Positions 15,969-23,517 of a DNA stretch of 29,458 nucleotides are shown piece after piece (position 1 is the first letter of the stretch; every line of letters begins with the position of its first letter). Source of the stretch: Aliarcobacter sp. (GTDB lineage: Bacteria; Campylobacterota; Campylobacteria; Campylobacterales; Arcobacteraceae); contig JALRJW010000176.1 of assembly GCA_023268955.1 (NCBI GenBank), positions 1 through 29,458 of the forward strand, written 5' to 3'. Position numbers and translations under genes: made by a program. The notes beneath the pieces were generated by a model, which was not told the DNA's origin, did no database searches, and was given only the letters and a program-made list of their open reading frames with translations.

Positions 15969-16826
15969 TTGCAAGAACAATTTAAAGAGTTCTGCAAAAA
16001 AAATAAACCCACAGATATAATTCAAGCAATAGAATACTTCACAATATTTGGTGGTTTAGATATTACTTTAAATCTAAATAAACCTATTGAGCAATTAATT
16101 AAAGAGAGTATCTTAAATCAATATGATGAATTAAGAAATGAAATCAATTCATACACAAAAGGATATCATGTTCATCATGCAATTTTAAGTGCTGCTGCTA
16201 TTGGGGATAGAAGAACTCATTCTACATTTAAAAAAGCACATGTTAGTTCAGAAGAAGGAATTAAGTGTTTAGAAAGTTTAACTGATTTAGGAATTGTTGA
16301 ATTAGAAACTTCAATGCATTACTTAACTAAGCAGAGAAATGATGATAGTATTTCTAAAAAAATCATCTTTACTACTCCATTTTTTAGATTTTGGTTTGCC
16401 TTTGTATCACCTATTTATAAAGGTATAAAAGAAGGAAATTATGAAGAGTTTGATACTTTATATGAGAATAATAAAAATGAGTTTTCAGACCATATATTTG
16501 AAGAACTTTGTTTAGAATATTTGGTTGAATTTTACAAAGAAGATGAATTAGTTAAACTAGGTAAATATTGGGACAATAATAGTTCTATAGATTTACTTGC
16601 CAAAACTAAATCAGGTAAAATTATAGCTGGTTCATGTAAATATACAAATACAAAAATTAAAAAAAATGAATTAAACAAATTAATGGATAATTGCAAAAAA
16701 ATTGGCTTAGAAGTAGACGTTTTTGTTTTATTTTCTAAAGTGGGATATTCAAACGAACTAAAAGCATTAAAAAATGATCAAATCAAACTTTTTAATGCTA
16801 AAAGTTTAAAACTTTTAATTGACTAA
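15969..16826 (+). CDS. Stand-alone DUF234 protein
   Basis: The protein resembles the C-terminal part of archaeal-type ATPases with a DUF234 domain, but it has no Walker A or B. The N-terminal half has EYFTIFGGL and a winged-helix-like region with AAAIGDRRTH (residues 75-84). The second half has FRFWFAFVSP (139-148) of DUF234 and a nuclease-like core: IFEELCLEYL, then SSIDLLAK (Asp208) and IIAGSCKYTN, where the usual GECK of this PD-(D/E)xK-like fold is GSCK (Ser222, Lys224). The 285-residue frame uses TTG 15969, which lacks a Shine-Dalgarno. The coding frame continues upstream to ATT 15951/15948 behind TAAGGA, so an AUU start giving (M)LHDKNLQEQF is plausible. Function is unknown; DNA-related activity is inference. 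Confidence 0.8.
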   Translation: MQEQFKEFCKKNKPTDIIQAIEYFTIFGGLDITLNLNKPIEQLIKESILNQYDELRNEINSYTKGYHVHHAILSAAAIGDRRTHSTFKKAHVSSEEGIKCLESLTDLGIVELETSMHYLTKQRNDDSISKKIIFTTPFFRFWFAFVSPIYKGIKEGNYEEFDTLYENNKNEFSDHIFEELCLEYLVEFYKEDELVKLGKYWDNNSSIDLLAKTKSGKIIAGSCKYTNTKIKKNELNKLMDNCKKIGLEVDVFVLFSKVGYSNELKALKNDQIKLFNAKSLKLLID

Positions 16827-16827
16827 A

Positions 16828-16860
16828 AACTAAATGAGATTTATTAAATCTCATTTAGTT
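16828..16860 (-). terminator. Terminator hairpin containing the ABC-F stop codon
   Basis: Perfect 15-bp inverted repeat AACTAAATGAGATTT / AAATCTCATTTAGTT with a 3-nt loop. The last five codons of the ABC-F gene form one arm, and its TAA sits at the loop (16844-16846). Read on the minus strand the hairpin is followed by a TTTTTAG tail. It also lies just after the convergent DUF234 gene and can protect both ends. Confidence 0.65.
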
Positions 16861-18592
16861 TATCATCATACTCTTGAGTTAACTCTTCAAGTTTAATCTG
16901 TAAATCTAAAAGTTTAGATTCTAAACTTGCCTTGTCATTTCCACTAGCAGATGAAATTTTTTCTTCATACTCCTGAATCTCTTTTTTTATAGGAGCTAAA
17001 GCTTGACTTTTTTGGGCAACCATTGCTGCTCTAAGTCTTTTTCTCTCTTTTTTATCAAGTTTTGGCTTTTGAACCTTTGGTTTTTCTTTTTTATTATCAG
17101 ATGTTTCTTCATCGTCCCAACCAATCTTTTCTAAGAATTCATCATAAGTTCCATTGAAATAATCAGCTTCATCATTTCTAAATACAATTAATCTATCACA
17201 AACTTCTCTTAATAACTCTTCTGAGTGCGTTACAATTATACAAGAACCAGCGAATGCTTTTATAGCATTTGTCAATGCTTTGATTGAATCAATATCCAAG
17301 TGGTTTGTAGGTTCATCTAGAAATAGTAAATTTACATCTTGAGCGATAATTTTACCAAGCATTACCCTACTCTTTTCTCCCCCTGATAAAAGTGAAATTT
17401 TCTTTTTAGCGTTATCACCACTAAACATCATAATTCCACAGATATTTCTAATAAATGGTTCAGGAAGTTTATTGTTTACAGAGTGAATCTCTTCTAAAAT
17501 TGTATGGTCTTGATTTAAGTGAGAAATGTTTGTTTGTCCAAAGTGTCCAAATTCACAACTAGGATGAAAATCAACAGTTCCTGTTAATTGTTTTAATTCA
17601 CCAGCTAAAACATTTAAAAGTGTAGATTTACCCTTACCATTTTTACCTATAATTCCTAAAGTTTCACCTTTACTTAAAGCAAAAGTAATGTCTTTGAAAA
17701 GAATATTACTTTTTTCATATCCAAAACTCACATCTTTTACTTCAAGCAAAAACTTAGCAGAAGTATCTTTATAGTTAAAATCAAATTTTAAATCAGTTGC
17801 ATAATCTAAATCTTCTAAAATATCCATTTTTTCTAAAATTTTAACTTTAGATTGAGCCAAAGTTGCAGTTGCTGCTCTTGCTTTATTTTTTGCAATAAAC
17901 TCTTCAAGCTCTTTAACTTTTTTGTCTTGAGCAATTTTTTGCTTCTCATAATGCTCTTCATTAGCTGCAAGTTGCTCATAAAACTTTTGAGTTCCACCTT
18001 GTATTAAAAAAGCACTTCTTCTAATAATTCCTAAAGTATGAGTACAAACACTATCCATAAAATCTCTATCGTGAGTGATTAAAATAACTTCACCAGGAAA
18101 AGATTTCAAGAAAGCTTTTAGCCATCTAATTGATAAAATATCAAGGTAGTTAGTAGGCTCATCAAGTAAAAGCATATTTGGTTCAGTTAACAAAAGTTTT
18201 GCTAAATTAATTCTAATTTGATAACCACCTGAAAAAGAGTTTGGCTCTTTTTGTAAATCAGCTTCACTAAATCCAAGACCAAAAAGAATCTTTTCAGCTT
18301 TATAAATATTATATTTATCATCTTCACTTAAAGCTAAAGCTGTTTCATCAATCAATGTTTTTTCTGTAAAGTTAAAATATTGTTTTAAAGCACCAATCTT
18401 ATAACCTTTTGGAATAGCAATCTCTCCTGAATCAGCTTGTTCTTCACCTAAAATAAGTTTAAAAAGCGTTGATTTACCAGTACCGTTTCTTCCAACTAGA
18501 CCTATTTTATTACCAGAATTTAGTCTTAAACTTAGTTCACTATATAGCTGACTTGTTGGATAACCTTTTGATATGTTTATTAGTTCAATCAT
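16844..18592 (-). CDS. ABC-F family ATPase
   Basis: ABC-F proteins are soluble twin-ATPase proteins that bind the ribosomal E site and resolve stalled or special translation states. The 582-residue protein has two ABC domains: the first with Walker A GRNGTGKST at 34-42, signature FSGGYQIR and Walker B LLLDEPTNYLD; the second with GKNGKGKST near 316-324, signature LLSGGEKSR and LFLDEPTNHLD. Between them is the Lys/Glu-rich helical linker with EHYEKQK, and after the second a long C-terminal coiled coil with KKERKRLRAAMVAQK. No membrane segment is seen, so it is not a transporter. The linker identifies it as ABC-F, but I cannot place it in a subfamily (YheS- or Uup-like) with certainty. It stands as a single gene between terminators. 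Confidence 0.92.
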   Translation of the reverse strand: MIELINISKGYPTSQLYSELSLRLNSGNKIGLVGRNGTGKSTLFKLILGEEQADSGEIAIPKGYKIGALKQYFNFTEKTLIDETALALSEDDKYNIYKAEKILFGLGFSEADLQKEPNSFSGGYQIRINLAKLLLTEPNMLLLDEPTNYLDILSIRWLKAFLKSFPGEVILITHDRDFMDSVCTHTLGIIRRSAFLIQGGTQKFYEQLAANEEHYEKQKIAQDKKVKELEEFIAKNKARAATATLAQSKVKILEKMDILEDLDYATDLKFDFNYKDTSAKFLLEVKDVSFGYEKSNILFKDITFALSKGETLGIIGKNGKGKSTLLNVLAGELKQLTGTVDFHPSCEFGHFGQTNISHLNQDHTILEEIHSVNNKLPEPFIRNICGIMMFSGDNAKKKISLLSGGEKSRVMLGKIIAQDVNLLFLDEPTNHLDIDSIKALTNAIKAFAGSCIIVTHSEELLREVCDRLIVFRNDEADYFNGTYDEFLEKIGWDDEETSDNKKEKPKVQKPKLDKKERKRLRAAMVAQKSQALAPIKKEIQEYEEKISSASGNDKASLESKLLDLQIKLEELTQEYDDKLNEI

Positions 18593-18616
18593 AAAAAATC
18601 TTTTGTGGGAATTTGA

Positions 18617-18642
18617 AAAAATGGCAAAGAATTGCCATTTTT
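18617..18642 (-). terminator. Intrinsic terminator after dapD
   Basis: Perfect 11-bp inverted repeat AAAAATGGCAA / TTGCCATTTTT with a 4-nt AGAA loop, between the dapD stop and the ABC-F start. A/T tracts on both sides would let it work in either direction. Confidence 0.75.
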
Positions 18643-18664
18643 ATATAGTTTATTTTAATTAAAA

Positions 18665-19852
18665 TTAATGTAGGTCTGCGTTTAACTTAACTTCTCTAGT
18701 CGATCTCATAGCTACTGTTTGACCAGTTTGAGAATTAACTCTGAAGTGTACTCCATTTATATCTTGGAAATCACTTCCTTTCATTATTGTAGAAATCTCT
18801 TTACCTGGATTAATCTCTTTAAGTGCAGCTACTGCTTTTTCTGATAAAGAAATTTTTGTTCCTGGTAAAATAGTCACACCAGCATCTAAGATACAAGAAT
18901 CAGCAATAGAAGTACCTGTACAAGAGTTAGCACCTAATAATGTGTTATCTCCAATAGTAACAGGAACACCATCTGTTCCACTTAATACTCCAAGAATTGA
19001 AGCACCACCACCAACATCAGAACCTTTTCCTACTTTTGCACTTGATGAAATTCTTCCTTCAACCATAACAGCACCTTCAGTTCCTGCATTAAAATTAACA
19101 TAAGCAGCACCAGGCATAACAGTTGTTCCAGCTGCTAATTGAGCACCCATTCTAACTTTGTTTGTATCTAAGATTCTTGTGTTATCAGCAGGAATTACGT
19201 GATCTAAGAATTGTGGGAATTTATCAACTTTTGTGATTGATGGATATTTTCCTGATAATTTTAATGCAATTTCATTTGCTCTTAACCAGTCTAATTCAAT
19301 TGGTTGATTTCCAACCCATGCACAGTTATGTAATTGACCAAATGCACCATTTAAATTTAAACTTCTTAATGCAGCTTTTCCTGTTGATAAAGCGTATAAT
19401 TTTAAATATACAGTTTCAGGGCTTTGTGGAGCTTCATCTTCAAAAATAAATACAACTCTATAATCATCAGCAGTTAATCCTGAATCAATAGGTAATGAAG
19501 CTAAAGTTGAAATAACTTGTACATTTTTATGATCTTCACCTTTTGCTTCAGGAATATATGGTCTAAACGCCTCAATACATTCAGTTAAGAAAGTATCTGA
19601 AAGTTTACAAACTAATTCAGATTTTGAAGTATCAACGTTTTCACCTGCAATTTTTAATGCATTTAATAAAATAGCTGCACTACCAAAGTTTTCGTTCCAG
19701 TTAATTAATGGATAGTTTGCTTGTAAAACTTTTTCTTTGTTTAATTGACCTCTGTCAATTTTTGCAATACCAAATCCGATTGGATTTCTATACCATGATT
19801 GTGCTTGAATATCTTCTACTAATTTTTTAAATTCATCTTTTGTATAAGCCAT
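18665..19852 (-). CDS. dapD: Tetrahydrodipicolinate N-succinyltransferase
   Basis: DapD transfers succinyl from succinyl-CoA to tetrahydrodipicolinate in the lysine and meso-diaminopimelate pathway, which also feeds peptidoglycan. The 395-residue product is of the long Campylobacterota type (about 385-400) rather than the 274-residue E. coli type. It has an N-terminal domain of about 200 residues and then a left-handed beta-helix with hexapeptide-like turns: MGAQLAAGTTVMPGAAYVNFNAGTEG, SSAKVGKGSDVGGGASILGVL and IGDNTLLGANSCTGTSIADSCILDAGVTI. The GGGASI and GANS motifs are typical. AGGAGAA precedes the ATG. The gene has its own promoter and terminator and is read away from priA. Confidence 0.95.
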   Translation of the reverse strand: MAYTKDEFKKLVEDIQAQSWYRNPIGFGIAKIDRGQLNKEKVLQANYPLINWNENFGSAAILLNALKIAGENVDTSKSELVCKLSDTFLTECIEAFRPYIPEAKGEDHKNVQVISTLASLPIDSGLTADDYRVVFIFEDEAPQSPETVYLKLYALSTGKAALRSLNLNGAFGQLHNCAWVGNQPIELDWLRANEIALKLSGKYPSITKVDKFPQFLDHVIPADNTRILDTNKVRMGAQLAAGTTVMPGAAYVNFNAGTEGAVMVEGRISSSAKVGKGSDVGGGASILGVLSGTDGVPVTIGDNTLLGANSCTGTSIADSCILDAGVTILPGTKISLSEKAVAALKEINPGKEISTIMKGSDFQDINGVHFRVNSQTGQTVAMRSTREVKLNADLH

Positions 19853-19874
19853 AAGTTCTCCTAAAATTTTTGAG

Positions 19875-19880
19875 ATTATA
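19875..19880 (-). promoter_or_regulatory. dapD promoter, -10 box
   Basis: Minus-strand TATAAT (plus ATTATA) 22 bp before the dapD ATG with an A/T-rich upstream stretch. The expected start near 19868 gives a 16-nt leader with AGGAGAA. It allows dapD to be transcribed separately from priA upstream. Confidence 0.55.
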
Positions 19881-19909
19881 CTATAAGTTAAACAAATAAA
19901 ACTTTAAGC

Positions 19910-21757
19910 CTAAAAAATAGTGTCCATATCAATAGAAGCCATAAGTGAATCTACAGAGTGTAAAGCCTGCAAAAGGGCTTTTACATTTGAGGAACGTAGT
20001 AAAATTTCATATCTGTATTTATTAGATAATTTGAAAATTGGACTTTGTCCAAAACCAACAACTTCAATATTTTCTAATCTTTTTAGAAGTGCCACATACT
20101 TATCGAGTTCATCTTTAACTTTTAAGCCATTTGTATGGGCAAATGTAATTCTTGCCATTTTAACACTTGGTGGATAAAGCTCATGCCTAAACTCTACTTC
20201 ACCCTCTAAAAACTCTTTATAATCACTTTTTAATAAATAATGTGAAAAAAACTCTTCATTTTTTGTTTGAATAATAACTTCCCCATCATCTTTTCTACCA
20301 CTTCTTCCAGCAATTTGAATAAGTAAAGACAGAGCTTTTTCTCTAGATTTATATGAATTCATATTTAAAACAGAATCAATCCCTAAAACAACTGCAAGCT
20401 TTACATTATGATAATCATGCCCCTTTGAAAGCATTTGAGTCCCAACTAAAATATCAATTTTATTGTTATTAAAATCATTTAAAATATCTTTTAATTGTTT
20501 ATCAGTTTTTACAATATCCCTATCAAATCTTTTGATTATTTTATCTTTGAAAATATCTTGCAACTCTTCTTGAATTTGAGCAGTTCCAACTCTTAAATTA
20601 TGAATAATTCCCGTTTGACATGAAGGACATGAGCTTGGAATTTGTTGAGCATAACCACAATAATGGCACTTTAAAGCTAAATCATTTTTATGTAAACTCA
20701 TTGAAACAGAACAAAATGGACATTCAACTGATTTTCCACACGAAGTACATATCTGATATTTGTAATTCGCCCTAGTTGGTAAAAAAACGATTATTTGTTT
20801 TTGTTCATTTAAAACTGCTTTGATTTTGTTGATAATGTTTTCAGATAGATTAGCATCACTATCATCAAAATAATAGTTTTTATTTGAATTAAAATATGTT
20901 TTCGTAAGCCTAAAATATGGCAGTTTTGTAAAACTTCCTAAAGAAGCTGTAGCACTTCCAAGTATAAGTTGAATATCATATTTTTTAGCTATATAAATAC
21001 TTAAATCTTTTGCATTTAATCTAGGCTTTGAATCATTTTTATAAGAATCATCATGCTCTTCATCAACAATAATGCAAGATAAGTTTTTATATGGTAAAAA
21101 TAGTGCTGATCTAGCTCCTGCAATAAGCTTTATTTTTCCACTTAAAAGTTTTGTTAAGATTTCATCTTTTTTCTTTTTTGATATTTTAGAGTGCCATATA
21201 GCAACACTATCGCAAAATACTTTTTCTAATCTTTTTTGCATTTGAGGAGTTAAAGATATCTCAGGCATCAGTAAAACTGCTTGACCATTATTGTTTAAAT
21301 GTTTTTCAATAGTCTTGATATAAATCTCTGTTTTACCAGCACCAGTTGCTGCAAAAAGTAGTGCTTGTCTTTTCTCATTTAAAAAATCAAAAGCATCATT
21401 TTGTTCTTTAGAAAGTTCAATACCACTGTGAAATTTTAAATCTTCTTTTAAATCATCAATTTCACTATTAAAAGGTGTATAAACACTTAAAGCTTCACCA
21501 ATACTACATACATAATATTGAGAAATAAACTTGGCTGTTTCAATCATTTTTTCATCAAAATAGTAGCTTGAGATTTCTTCTATTTGTGAGCATTTAAAAG
21601 ATGGTTCTTCAACTTTTTTAAGGACAACTGCATCATCAGTTTTTTTTCTATTTCTTAAAGAAATTTTAACTAATTGCCCAATATTTAGTTCATCATTACT
21701 TTGAAAAGTCAATAGATTTAGAGGAGATTTTAAAAGTGCTAATTCATAATAAAACAT
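19910..21757 (-). CDS. priA: Primosomal replication restart helicase PriA
   Basis: PriA recognises abandoned replication forks and reloads the replisome. The 615-residue protein has a 3' DNA-binding N-terminus (reduced relative to E. coli's 732 residues, normal for Campylobacterota), Walker A ATGAGKTE at 137-144, a DEEH box at 232-235, and helicase motifs GSATASLGS and QIAGRSGR. Eight zinc-binding cysteines occur at 337, 340, 346, 349, 364, 367, 377 and 380 (CTSCGK, CPFC, CHYCG, CPSC). All expected catalytic and zinc residues are present. Two very small genes precede it with 3- and 19-bp gaps, suggesting a small minus-strand operon. dapD follows but has its own promoter. Confidence 0.97.
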   Translation of the reverse strand: MFYYELALLKSPLNLLTFQSNDELNIGQLVKISLRNRKKTDDAVVLKKVEEPSFKCSQIEEISSYYFDEKMIETAKFISQYYVCSIGEALSVYTPFNSEIDDLKEDLKFHSGIELSKEQNDAFDFLNEKRQALLFAATGAGKTEIYIKTIEKHLNNNGQAVLLMPEISLTPQMQKRLEKVFCDSVAIWHSKISKKKKDEILTKLLSGKIKLIAGARSALFLPYKNLSCIIVDEEHDDSYKNDSKPRLNAKDLSIYIAKKYDIQLILGSATASLGSFTKLPYFRLTKTYFNSNKNYYFDDSDANLSENIINKIKAVLNEQKQIIVFLPTRANYKYQICTSCGKSVECPFCSVSMSLHKNDLALKCHYCGYAQQIPSSCPSCQTGIIHNLRVGTAQIQEELQDIFKDKIIKRFDRDIVKTDKQLKDILNDFNNNKIDILVGTQMLSKGHDYHNVKLAVVLGIDSVLNMNSYKSREKALSLLIQIAGRSGRKDDGEVIIQTKNEEFFSHYLLKSDYKEFLEGEVEFRHELYPPSVKMARITFAHTNGLKVKDELDKYVALLKRLENIEVVGFGQSPIFKLSNKYRYEILLRSSNVKALLQALHSVDSLMASIDMDTIF

Positions 21758-21760
21758 ATT

Positions 21761-21976
21761 TTACGAAAATCTTTTTAATTTATCGTCAATTTTTTGAATC
21801 TCATCTTTAAATTGGTTGTACTCTTTTGAAAGTTTTATAAAAGCTGCAAACAAATCTTTTGTAGTATTATTTTTATTTTGATCTAAATGTCTTAATAACT
21901 CATCTTTAATATTTTCTTCTAAACTTACTGTATATCCTAGATTATCTATAATAAAAGTTACTTCTTCTTTTTTCAA
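21761..21976 (-). CDS. Small hypothetical protein, possibly ZapA-like
   Basis: A 71-residue soluble protein starting MKKEEVTFIIDNLGYTVSL, a beta-hairpin-like N-terminus, then helices (about 22-34 and 40-70) with Leu/Ile/Lys spacing that suggests a coiled coil, including AFIKLSKEYNQFKDEI. A short strand pair followed by a long helix is the architecture of ZapA, but the protein is shorter than usual ZapA (about 90-110) and similarity is only by impression. It ends 3 bp before priA and follows another coiled-coil mini-protein. TTAAAGG lies upstream of the ATG. Function is unassigned. Confidence 0.65.
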   Translation of the reverse strand: MKKEEVTFIIDNLGYTVSLEENIKDELLRHLDQNKNNTTKDLFAAFIKLSKEYNQFKDEIQKIDDKLKRFS

Positions 21977-21995
21977 ATATTAAACCTTTAATTAT

Positions 21996-22187
21996 TTACT
22001 TTTTTTCTAATAGCGTTAGTGTGCTATCAATTTTTAAGAACATATCTTGATTGTTTCTTTTTAATGAATCGTTTTCATCTTTTACCAACTCTAACTGCAT
22101 TTTTAATTTCTGATTTTCAGCTAGTAAAAAATTATACTCTTCTATAAGTTTATCAACTTTGATATTTAGACTTTTTGTTGCATTCAT
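21996..22187 (-). CDS. Small coiled-coil protein, possibly ZapB-like
   Basis: A 63-residue protein that is nearly all coiled coil: Leu, Ile and Val recur every 3-4 residues through VDKLIEEYNFLLAENQKL and on to LLEKK. It resembles ZapB and the TIGR02449-type mini-proteins that commonly precede zapA in Gammaproteobacteria, including the closing LTLLEKK. No cysteine, signal or membrane segment is seen. No Shine-Dalgarno is visible before the ATG, and a TAAAAT box lies only five bases ahead, so a leaderless start is possible. The next gene is 19 bp downstream, then priA. Role in division is inference. Confidence 0.65.
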   Translation of the reverse strand: MNATKSLNIKVDKLIEEYNFLLAENQKLKMQLELVKDENDSLKRNNQDMFLKIDSTLTLLEKK

Positions 22188-22254
22188 GTCGTATTTTATC
22201 TAAAATATTTGCTAAATAAATTTAATCGTTAAAGATTTTGTAACTTTTTTTAAT

Positions 22255-22260
22255 TATAAT
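22255..22260 (+). promoter_or_regulatory. Promoter -10 box for the DUF3817 gene
   Basis: Perfect TATAAT after a run of six T and AAT, 21 bp before the ATG. The leader of about 15 nt holds a strong AAGGAG ribosome-binding site (22271-22276). Confidence 0.6.
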
Positions 22261-22281
22261 TCTCAAATAACAAGGAGTATC

Positions 22282-22581
22282 ATGTCAAAATCAGCACATA
22301 ATAGATTCAAAATCATATCAATTTTTGAAGGAATTTCATACTTAATCTTGGTATTCATAGCTATGCCTATAAAATATTTGGGTGATAATCCAATTCCTGT
22401 AAAATTTGTAGGTATGGGTCATGGAGTTTTATTTATAATTTTTTGCATATTTTTATTTGAAGTAACAATAAAAAACTCATGGAATAAAAGTTTTTCATTT
22501 AAAATGTTTGTTTTATCTTTATTTCCATTTGGTTTTTTACTAATTGATAAAGATATAAAAAATCCAGATATTCAAGGATAG
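22282..22581 (+). CDS. DUF3817 membrane protein
   Basis: A 99-residue inner-membrane protein with about three hydrophobic helices (residues 9-30, 42-62 and 73-90). The spacing R-x-I-x-x-x-E-G-x-S-Y-L-x-L and then AMPIKYLGDNP, VKFVGMGHGVLFI is the DUF3817 (YdzA-like) pattern, in which conserved Glu, Pro-Lys and Gly-His-Gly residues sit within or next to helices. No biochemical role is known to me. An ideal AAGGAG site precedes the ATG. The DUF420 gene begins 3 bp after its stop, so the two are co-translated. The pair might concern respiratory-chain assembly, by analogy with DUF420. Confidence 0.85.
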   Translation: MSKSAHNRFKIISIFEGISYLILVFIAMPIKYLGDNPIPVKFVGMGHGVLFIIFCIFLFEVTIKNSWNKSFSFKMFVLSLFPFGFLLIDKDIKNPDIQG

Positions 22582-22584
22582 AAA

Positions 22585-23058
22585 TTGATATTCGAACCTG
22601 GTTTTTTAGGAACAAAAGCACCATTATTTATGGATATAATCACTATCTTTTTTGCAGTGATGCCTATAATACTTTTAATTAGCGTAAGTTTTGCAAAAGC
22701 AAAAAATTACAAACTTCATTTTGCTTCACAAGCTATAGCTTTAGCATTAGCACTTGTAATAACTGTTTTCTTTGAAGTTTGCGTTAGAATTTCTGGTGGC
22801 TTTTTAGAGTGGTCTAAAAATGCAAACGTTAATTACGATTTTATTTTAACATTTTTAGTTATTCATATTTTTATAGCTATTTTAGCTGTTGGTGGTTGGT
22901 TATATCTATTTATTTCTTCATATAAAAGATATAAAGCTTTAGGTTATGAAGGTTTTAAAAACACAAACCACAAAAAAATCGGTTTATCAATCTTTTTAGC
23001 TTTAACTATAAGTTCTGCAATGGGCGTTTATATTTACTACGCCCTATTTATTTATTAA
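22585..23058 (+). CDS. DUF420 membrane protein
   Basis: A 157-residue protein with four membrane helices (about 17-35, 48-68, 88-110 and 131-153). The N-terminus FEPGFLGTKAPLFMDI, the HFASQAIALALAL helix, and the FLVIHIFIAILAVGGWLYLFI helix holding a His are typical of DUF420. Members in Firmicutes (CtaM) are needed for maturation of heme-copper oxidases; His residues in helices 2 and 3 could bind heme or copper, which is inference here. The start is TTG at 22585 with AAGGATAG immediately before it. Its stop overlaps the stop of the convergent DsrE-like gene by 4 bp. Confidence 0.82.
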   Translation: MIFEPGFLGTKAPLFMDIITIFFAVMPIILLISVSFAKAKNYKLHFASQAIALALALVITVFFEVCVRISGGFLEWSKNANVNYDFILTFLVIHIFIAILAVGGWLYLFISSYKRYKALGYEGFKNTNHKKIGLSIFLALTISSAMGVYIYYALFIY

Positions 23059-23393
23059 ACTGATATTACACCTTTTGAGTCTTTAAGCCATGAGCTTAAT
23101 AACTCACCTGTGTAATAAATCTGCATATCACAAGATTTTAAGTTTTCCATTACACCTAAATTCTCAGCACATTTTTGACAAGCAGTTACTTTAACTCCAT
23201 CTTTAATCATCGCTTTTACTTTAGCTGCAACTTCAACATCATTTGCAATTAATTGTTGAGAAGCACCCCAAATCAATATCTCAACACCATCCATCCAGCC
23301 TAATTTAACTGCATTGTGAGCGTATAAGCAAACCATATTCATAGCTGTTTCTTTATTATCAGTTGTCCATAAGATTTTTGCAATATTTGCCAT
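23055..23393 (-). CDS. DsrE-family protein
   Basis: DsrE-like proteins form small alpha/beta subunits that bind or pass sulfur (sulfurtransferase family) or act as general small-molecule binding folds. The 112-residue protein starts with an alternating fold, AKILWTTDNKETAMNMVCLYAHNAVK, then VEILIWGASQQLIAND, VKAMIKDGVKVTACQKCAENLG and DMQIYYTGELLSSWLKD. The Cys72-x2-Cys75 in ACQKC lies where DsrE proteins keep their reactive Cys. No signal peptide is seen, so it is cytoplasmic. ATG is preceded by AAGGATAGGGA. Its end is tail-to-tail with DUF420, and it is monocistronic as far as seen. The sulfur-relay role is inference. Confidence 0.82.
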   Translation of the reverse strand: MANIAKILWTTDNKETAMNMVCLYAHNAVKLGWMDGVEILIWGASQQLIANDVEVAAKVKAMIKDGVKVTACQKCAENLGVMENLKSCDMQIYYTGELLSSWLKDSKGVISV

Positions 23394-23416
23394 ATTAAAT
23401 TCCCTATCCTTTGCTT

Positions 23417-23506
23417 TTATTTAAAATATGTAGAATGTAAAATATCTGCCAATAAATATACCATTAAAAGTAAAAAAATAATCTTATTGTAGCTAAAAGT
23501 TTTCAT
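23417..23506 (-). CDS. Possible 29-residue membrane mini-protein
   Basis: In the 124-bp gap before the DsrE-like gene, a minus-strand ATG frame of 29 codons starts 11 bp after the stop of the upstream hypothetical gene. It encodes MKTFSYNKIIFLLLMVYLLA followed by nine more residues: a basic start and one hydrophobic helix. There is no Shine-Dalgarno, and A/T-rich DNA readily yields such frames, so it is a weak candidate only. Confidence 0.2.
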   Translation of the reverse strand: MKTFSYNKIIFLLLMVYLLADILHSTYFK

Positions 23507-23517
23507 ATTTATTTTGA

